Of a stretch of 64,000 nucleotides of DNA, positions 57,419 through 64,000 are shown in pieces. The stretch lies in assembly GCA_037576215.1 (NCBI GenBank), contig JBANDB010000004.1:4898001-4962000 (forward strand), read 5' to 3'. The notes beneath the pieces were generated by a model. That model did no database searches. It had not been told where the DNA came from and was given only the letters and a program-made list of their open reading frames with translations. Origin of the DNA: Armillaria gallica. Lineage: Eukaryota > Basidiomycota > Agaricomycetes > Agaricales > Physalacriaceae. A program made the position numbers and the translations under genes. How positions within the stretch are numbered: position 1 is the first letter of the stretch; the number at the start of each line of letters is the position of its first letter.

Positions 57419-60400
57419 ATGTAATTACTTATGTGCCGAAGATATGACTACATGGGTGCGTGGTCCTGTCCCTATCAAGCTGAAATCCGCCAAGAACAAC
57501 AGGTACACCACCTGTATCACCGAAACGAAGCTGTTCAGCCTGAGTACGGTACGACCGTAGTATCGACGTGGCCTTTGCGATCCCTAGCATCGTTCGGCTA
57601 TAACGTGAATGGCCGAGTACGTGAGATCTGGGTGGCATTAATTGTGCGTTAGAACTTAGAAGCCTTTCGACGTCGATGGGGCTTCTACGAAGCTCTCGTT
57701 CGGCTAGTGTACTGATATTCAAATTTAAGCAAGCACCTTCAAGGTGATGGTGCATATGGAGCTAAGTGCGCGACGCCAATTCGGATAAGAGACAATACTA
57801 CTGGCTTCGTCATTTATGGAATAAATTCCATGTACTTGTCGATTCAATGCCAGAGCTATACATCCATTTGACAGGATTATACTACAACTTCGTGTTGCCT
57901 AGGTTATGATCTTCCATACCTAAAGATGACCAGCAATACTCTCTGTCGAACAGACACAGTATGAAACGCCAGCTCAGTGGTCGCCGCACGTCCGCTGATT
58001 GGCACACTTCACTGTGTTCGATGCTGCCCTCGAACTTCTACTCGCCTTGCCTTCATCGACAGAGCACTACATGCCCAGGCTATATCGAGTGCCTCACATT
58101 GCAATCTCCTCTCTAAAGTAAGTCGATTAGTGGGCGAAACAGCTTCTTGACGGGGCGTCTGACTTCCTCCGCTCAGTCGAGGCTCGTAAGTTTGAACTTC
58201 AGTATACGTCTTCTCATCTCAAGAACCACGAACGTTGGTGAAGAAAATTTGAGAGTACGAGAATGGCAGCCCAGTACAATCACGACGGGTAGACTTGATG
58301 GTGTTGCTTCTCATCCATTCTGTAGAACTTTGGGTGCGCCATGGCCAAGGTATGTACATACCTAACTGTAACGCAATCTTGAAAAGACCGTATATCGCAG
58401 TCGAAGGACCGCTCAAGTTCAAATTGGATCTGTCTTCCATTGAAAGAGAAATGCTTTCCACCTCCAGGAGACTAAATTTCCTTAATCGCAAAACATCTTT
58501 GCATCCGGACTGGCTTCATTTCAAGAACGCCTTGATTGTGGAGCACCCGGTTTGTTGCGCTGTCTTTAATGATTCAAGGACATAGAGCGACATCAACGCT
58601 ATATTGAGTGAGACAGCATGTTCTGCGGAACCCGAAGGGCCATTCGTGCCTCCAAGAAGGGGTTGATCAACTTTCCACGAGCCCCCCGGGGGTGATGGTG
58701 TGTGTATTGCGGAATCGCATGCGTGTCTAACTATAATAGTACCGCTTCCCCGGTATACGCGAACGATGATTAACAAGAGCTGATGGTTTTCGACCCCCCA
58801 AACTTTGCTAGCGGTTGTTACAGCGTGGAACCTACAAGAAAGCCTCCGTGTTCGGACAACATGCTGAGCGTCGCCGACTATGAACAAAGTCATGAGATTG
58901 TTGCCTTCAATTCAAGGATCATACTATGAAACTTGAGGTCTTGGACAGCGGAACACCCGATATCACGGACGCTAACGAAGTTCGACAGAAGGAATTCATA
59001 TTTGAGCGTTAAATCAAACTCCGAAGCTACCGCCGAGTCTCGGCAGGTCGGCCGGACGATCAGCCAAGTGCACAGCTTTGAAGCAACTTTGAAGCGCAGC
59101 TTTGCTTAACAAGTTTTCATAGCATGAAACTAAGCGACTTCAAGGCGATACGGTGAAACGGAAAGTTGTGGGTGCTAGTGTTATCCTTACGTCCTTTTTT
59201 AAATACGTAGCTTTAGTCCCAAGCCGATATTAAGGCACCGAGGGAGTTAAGAGAATTCGGGATCAAAGACTGCTCGTCCGCCAAGAAAACGCGTCTGCCT
59301 GCTGACCACGGGCGAAAATTCAGCGGAGTGCCCTTGACCATTAGAGGAAATCGGCGGCGCCAAGCTTCAATATCCATATCCGAGCCAGAAGCATAGCAAG
59401 GAGGTGAAAGAGCGTCAAGTTGATTGCCAAGAGGTGATGTACAGATATAGATAGTCCAAGGACGCGTCTAAAAGTAAGGGTCCTCGCCACAAAGCGAAGA
59501 AAGTCCCGGATCAGCTCCGAAAATCAGAAGAAAGACAGAGTGATATGTAGTAGCAAGTGTGGCGTGCTACGGATGCGGCCCGAAATGAGAGGACCATAGG
59601 GAGATAAACAATGGCTAGACTCCAGAGCGATAGATATCAGAAGATGCGCGTGTCGGTGCGTTGGCCTCGAGGCTTCGTAGTGGAGACATTGTGTTGAAAG
59701 AGGAAAAATCAACGATGACGTGCTTCAGATGGAAGAGTTGAATTTGTCCATTCTACCCCGCCTCGTGAACGGGCCATAGGGGCAAAGTTATTCCAGCACA
59801 GGGACCGAGATAGATGATAGAGCAGGGTTCAACAGAGACGAGAATACATGACCCCTCAAATTTGTCCAGGCAGCCGGTCGAATTCCGTATAAGAGTAGTC
59901 CCATGGGTGTAAAGTCAGCCTCGTTTCAAGACTGTTAGGTGGAACGTTGCATTTTTAGATGGTCTCGCCTGGATCAGACTGATCTCGAAGGTGCATGGGA
60001 CTTGCGCGAGGTCTCGGAAGTGCTATCGACGTCAGAGCGCGGAACAATCGATGAATTGCGCTACTTGAGAGCTAGACTCGAGCTGACTTGCGATATGTTC
60101 ACGTTGTATGGTTGTGGTAGCGACGAAGATACAATGACAGATAGATACCAAGAAGTGCCAAGCGTTGGGATCAAATGATAATTTGATGTCGAACCGAGAT
60201 GCTTGTACGCAGCGCCGACCAGACAGAGAGAGACACCTGAGTCGAAATGCATAGCCACACGGAGCGGAAGAGGACGGAACGATGAAACCTTTACAATTTG
60301 CTGAATTGGTTGCAAAGCGTTGTACTCCTTTCCGTCATGGGTCTGCGAATTGGAAGGAACGAAGGCAACGGAATGCATACGACTCGCGATGGTAGTACAG

Positions 60401-60570
60401 TAGTGGTTTGTCAATGGTATATGGCGGAGTGAGGCTAACGGGGAAGTCATAATAGGCGTCATCGTTAAGAGTGTGGTATGTACGGGTGATGTGATGTGAA
60501 TGAGAAAGTGATGATGAAGGCGAAAATAATAAGAATACTGCTCGAACTGCAAACACTGCTCCTGAAACAA
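57419..60570. other. No supported gene, 3.1 kb
   Basis: The first 250 bp may hold the degraded tail of the oxygenase. The rest has short ORFs and many stops. A plus-strand frame near 58140-58230 (FLRSVEARKFELQYTSSHL) is weakly protein-like. No family was recognised. Confidence 0.4.
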
Positions 60571-61068
60571 CTAAAAGCCGTCCAGACAACCACCAGACTC
60601 TTCTCGTTCTCGATCCCGTGCTTTACAAATGGCACGCCGTTTTGCTGCACATTTCTTCTTCGTCTGAGGTGAAGGGGGGAATGGAAGGTCGTCGGAGAAG
60701 GTAGGTTTTGACTTTTTCGGGGGCGAAGTACGAGGGAAATAATATGCCTCCGGGGGAGGGCTTGCTATGCCGTCGCTCTCGTCACTAGAGCCAGAGAGGT
60801 CTGGGATAAGGTCTGGGACAGTCGCTAGGGCGCGAGGATGCAGACCCTTGTAAAAGTTCTGGCTATCGTCGAGAGTGTAGCAGCGCCCACCGCGCTCTGG
60901 TAGGGCACAGGAATTGGGCGACACGACGATGGGCGAGCGGTCATAGGACTCGCGAGGATGGGCGTCAAAGGTACGAGTGAGGAGGGGCGACGACGGGAAA
61001 TGGACGGCGTGGGGCGGCGGGCGCTGGGACGGGGAGCGCTTGAGAATGGGGCGGGGAGTGGAGAACAT
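60571..61068 (-). CDS. Pro/Ser-rich protein of agaricomycete hypothetical type (165 aa)
   Basis: A single-exon frame from ATG 61068. It opens MFSTPRPILKRSPSQ, has HFPSSPLLTRTF, and a middle block SYDRSPIVVSPNSCALPERG that resembles a conserved motif of agaricomycete hypothetical proteins. The C-terminus is rich in Lys/Arg (KKKCAAKRRAICKARDRERE) and probably nuclear. An in-frame ORF extends upstream to 61326 but lacks family features; the internal start fits better. Disordered, no known function. Confidence 0.65.
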   Translation of the reverse strand: MFSTPRPILKRSPSQRPPPHAVHFPSSPLLTRTFDAHPRESYDRSPIVVSPNSCALPERGGRCYTLDDSQNFYKGLHPRALATVPDLIPDLSGSSDESDGIASPPPEAYYFPRTSPPKKSKPTFSDDLPFPPSPQTKKKCAAKRRAICKARDREREESGGCLDGF

Positions 61069-64000
61069 GGCGGCGAGCAATGAGAACGAGCTCTGTGTTA
61101 GCAGGGAAAATTCATCATGACGGGCAAGATGGTGGTCGTTTATTAAAGGCGATGGTTGTTTACTGTTGGTTCTGTTGTGGCCGTGACTATAGGTCACCGT
61201 GTATAGTTGTGACCTGTTAATTTTTTCAAACTCCGCCTTCGAATCGGAACAATGCTGCGTTGCCGGCGTAAATCCCTCTAACAATTCAGTGCCACTGCTT
61301 CGTGCCAAGCCTCGCCTCTTCCCCAACGTGCGCTACGGTATAATCTACTATGTATTCAATGTCACTAATTAAATAGACCACCCTGCTATCACCGATTTCC
61401 AAGCCACTGATTGATGTCATACGTACGTTGTGTACAATGTGGCCTTGGAAATAGCTGGATGCACCCACAACGGTAAATATCACCTGTTCTTTGTTATCTT
61501 TTCCACTACCAATCGGTCCGACTTTTCACTGTCCATGTAGACCACCGCAGTTAGAGCATGCTTATGAAACGGGATCCGTAGTACCCAATCAGTACCTACC
61601 GTACTGTCCGGCCATGCTTCACGGCATCCAAAGTCAACCGTCCCGATCCCCGTTATTTCAAGTCGCCTTTCCCTTCAACCTTTCATTACGGTTCGTGTCT
61701 GGGCCTGGTGTCCGGCTTCTCTTCTGAACCTGTTCTACATCCGGGAGCGTTATACTTAGCCTCCGCGTTTCTTCTGGTGCCTTATTCCCACCCTTCTCTT
61801 ACTTATCGTAGCCGTTCACGCTACACCGGAGTTGCAATCCAGCATGTCGTCTCCACCATTTCAACGTCTGTCTGTGTGGCCTTGTTATTTCATTCCATCT
61901 CATACGACCGACCTGTCCAATGTTTCGGTTCTTGTTGCATCAAATCTTGTTGTACACTCTCTCCTTTGCTCTCGACCGGTATACATAAGCCTTATTTTTG
62001 GGCGCTTTGTCTTTCTGCGTGATCGGCGTGCACCATTGGGTGCGGTGTATTGATTTAAAAAGTGCATCATCAATCCCTCTCAAGCGTACCGCGGTACCAC
62101 CCTTGTGTGTCCAACAATGATCCTGCTCTAGAGTCCGATACTCGACGGCTTTCGTCTTCATACGGTTTCCTCCATATGCTGTACGGTATCAAATGACGTA
62201 GCAGGTTCATGTGTCCACCGAACACGGAATTCCCCGAATAGAGTATCTCACCTCTAGCCTACGACTATGGCGTCAGCTGGGACTCTGTGCACGCTTGAAA
62301 TTCCAGCTCTTATCGATTTTGGTCCCGTGGGCTTATCCTCTTTCTATACGCTCGGAACTCGCAAATCACGGTTCTCGGTGCTATCAGGTCCTGCGCTTCT
62401 TCCCTTAGCACGGTAGTAGGGAGGTGGGCCATGGAGACCCATGCGTTTAGGTTGGGATCGTACGACCAGGGTGAGAGAAGGGTAACGAGGTTCACCGGGA
62501 TCTTGACGCCCGTGGTGAGAGCTATTGGAGGCGTGGCACAGGGACGCGACTTATGACGAAGAGATATCTCCTTTCGAGCCAAGACAACAACAGTGCCAGC
62601 GAGATCACCGACCCCCCGAGATCGTTCCTATGTCTAATTCTCTCATCTACGTACTATGAAAACGTGAAAATCGTGGGGAAATTACAAGACATGATATGTT
62701 GAACATGCTGTAGTTACGTTCTGTCTGTGAAAATCCTTACACGCACGCACGTTTGCGAGGTGAACTCGAGGCCACAGTGGGATTGCTTGGACCCTCAGCT
62801 ATTTCTGGGATAACTGCACTGGTCAATGAGTCTTCTGCCGAGAGAAGAGAACACTGCCTAGCGGTAACTGCTCTTAGCACAGGCCGACGATCGGAGTTTC
62901 AATACGAGTTTTGCCGGAAAAGGCAATGACCTCCCACTCCGTTGTTCACCGACCTCGCGCTTTTGGAGAAGACTCACTGACAGTGATTGAGTGCATTGAT
63001 CTTCTCACGTGCTTCACATCATGGCAATATCCGAACACTATCCTCTTCGTCTTCTCACTGTGACTATGAGGACCCGTTTAGCAAGCTCCGTCGACGCACG
63101 AACCAAGACCATCTTTTTGATTGGCACGACGACAGTACCCTGCGGTGAAGGTTCTAGGAGTGTGCTCCCGTGTCTGTCCGAGGTCATCGTGAGCTTGCGC
63201 TCCGTCGATGAAAGAACCATGGTGATCTTCCAGCGGGTGACATACGATGTGACGGGCACCTCTCTGCCACGCTCTGAGGCCTAGATCTTCGCCTGACTTG
63301 TCTTGTTGACGGCCTTCGTAGCGGTCGTCGAGCCCCAACCAAACTTTCTCATCCGTTATACTTACTCATAATGAAGCCGGCCTCTTTTTCTGATCCGATC
63401 TAACGTGGTGTGGTGCTGGTGCATCTGTGAAAGGGCGTGATAGAACGTTTTCTCTTCCATTGTCGAACTTCCCACTCGAACATCACCTTGGCGCTCCACA
63501 TCCACCCGTCATTCATTGAATGATTTTGATTTGCTCAATGCTCAATGGGCCCATATTGCTATACTGTGCTACACGCAAGTTGTGCGATTGAAGATGCGTG
63601 TCAGCCTTGAGTTGCCTATACCCACCCTGAGCGATCTCACAGTCGACGCTCTCTCGCCACTCTGCAGCAGCGCCGATTTCCCCCAAATGGTCAAGTACGC
63701 TATGGTCGGATAAGCGGCAAAGGAGAGAGGAAGGGAGTATCCAGTGTGACTTGTACCAAGTCCAAGTCGTCATGCAGCGGAGACACTGGAATACAGTTTG
63801 GCATGTATTCTGGTGATTTGTCGAAAGGTGGGAACTGAGAGAGCTTCGCGGCTAGGAACCTGCAATGAAGCATATCATGGTGAACACGGACTTGAGGCCA
63901 ATTTTGGAAGGGTGAGAGTGTTCAAGTTGGATACTAGGTCCGAGTCCGAAATCCGAATGCGAAACAAGTCTACGTCCTGAAACGTCTTCAGGGTCTGGGG
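61069..64000. other. No supported gene to the window edge
   Basis: Short overlapping ORFs on both strands, none with motifs. The first few hundred bases upstream of 61068 should contain the promoter of the preceding gene. Confidence 0.4.

Overview
This window looks like genomic DNA of an agaricomycete (mushroom-forming basidiomycete). The genes carry many introns of about 40-60 nt. The protein families are typical of the group: a DUF6533 seven-helix-type membrane protein, a GT61 glycosyltransferase, MYND, RBR and prolyl-hydroxylase-like proteins, and small secreted Cys-rich proteins. It also carries chromodomain Gypsy and Copia retrotransposons with damage suggesting methylated-CpG decay. No bacterial, organellar or viral replicon features were seen. 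Exon structures were built by hand from reading frame, GT/GC-AG sites and family motifs.

Region 1 (1-11.5 kb) is a nested transposon. A decayed Ty1/Copia element enters from the left edge. Its 3' LTR (from 2958) is split by a Gypsy chromovirus (3047-11483, minus strand) with 401-bp LTRs and a CATCT target duplication. Its pol is one continuous frame broken only by eight TGA codons. Its gag has an N-terminal membrane segment, and its primer-binding region is complementary to its own LTR.

Region 2 (11.5-25 kb) holds a CpG-poor tract with a dead secreted-protein gene (11764-12065) and a trypsin-like protease ORF (13901-15328). After it come a gene-poor stretch and an intact peroxisomal-type Lon protease (18546-21523, minus). 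A broken relative of the protease's N-terminal region lies at 23.7-24.8 kb (minus).

Region 3 (25-43 kb) is a gene-dense housekeeping block: a DEF1-like CUE/Gln-rich protein (plus), an SF1 MOV10/SDE3-type RNA helicase with 14 exons (plus), a secreted Cys-rich protein (plus), an ABM-fold protein (minus), a 16-exon DUF6533 membrane protein (minus), an SRAP/HMCES DNA-repair protein (minus) and NAD-malate dehydrogenase (minus). Several of these are hidden from simple ORF reading by exons of 8-20 nt.

Region 4 (43-64 kb) carries a 500-bp hAT-type MITE with an 8-bp target duplication (44172-44671), a 661-aa glycosylated multi-pass membrane protein, an orphan 254-aa ORF, a GT61 glycosyltransferase, a MYND protein with a C-terminal membrane anchor, two decayed genes (an RBR ubiquitin ligase and a 2-oxoglutarate/Fe(II) oxygenase) and a conserved-looking 165-aa Pro/Ser-rich protein (60571-61068, minus). 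The last 3 kb showed nothing convincing.

The genes do not form one pathway. Genome-defence themes do recur: CpG-decayed nested elements, a MOV10-type helicase, and DNA- and transcription-damage proteins (SRAP, DEF1).
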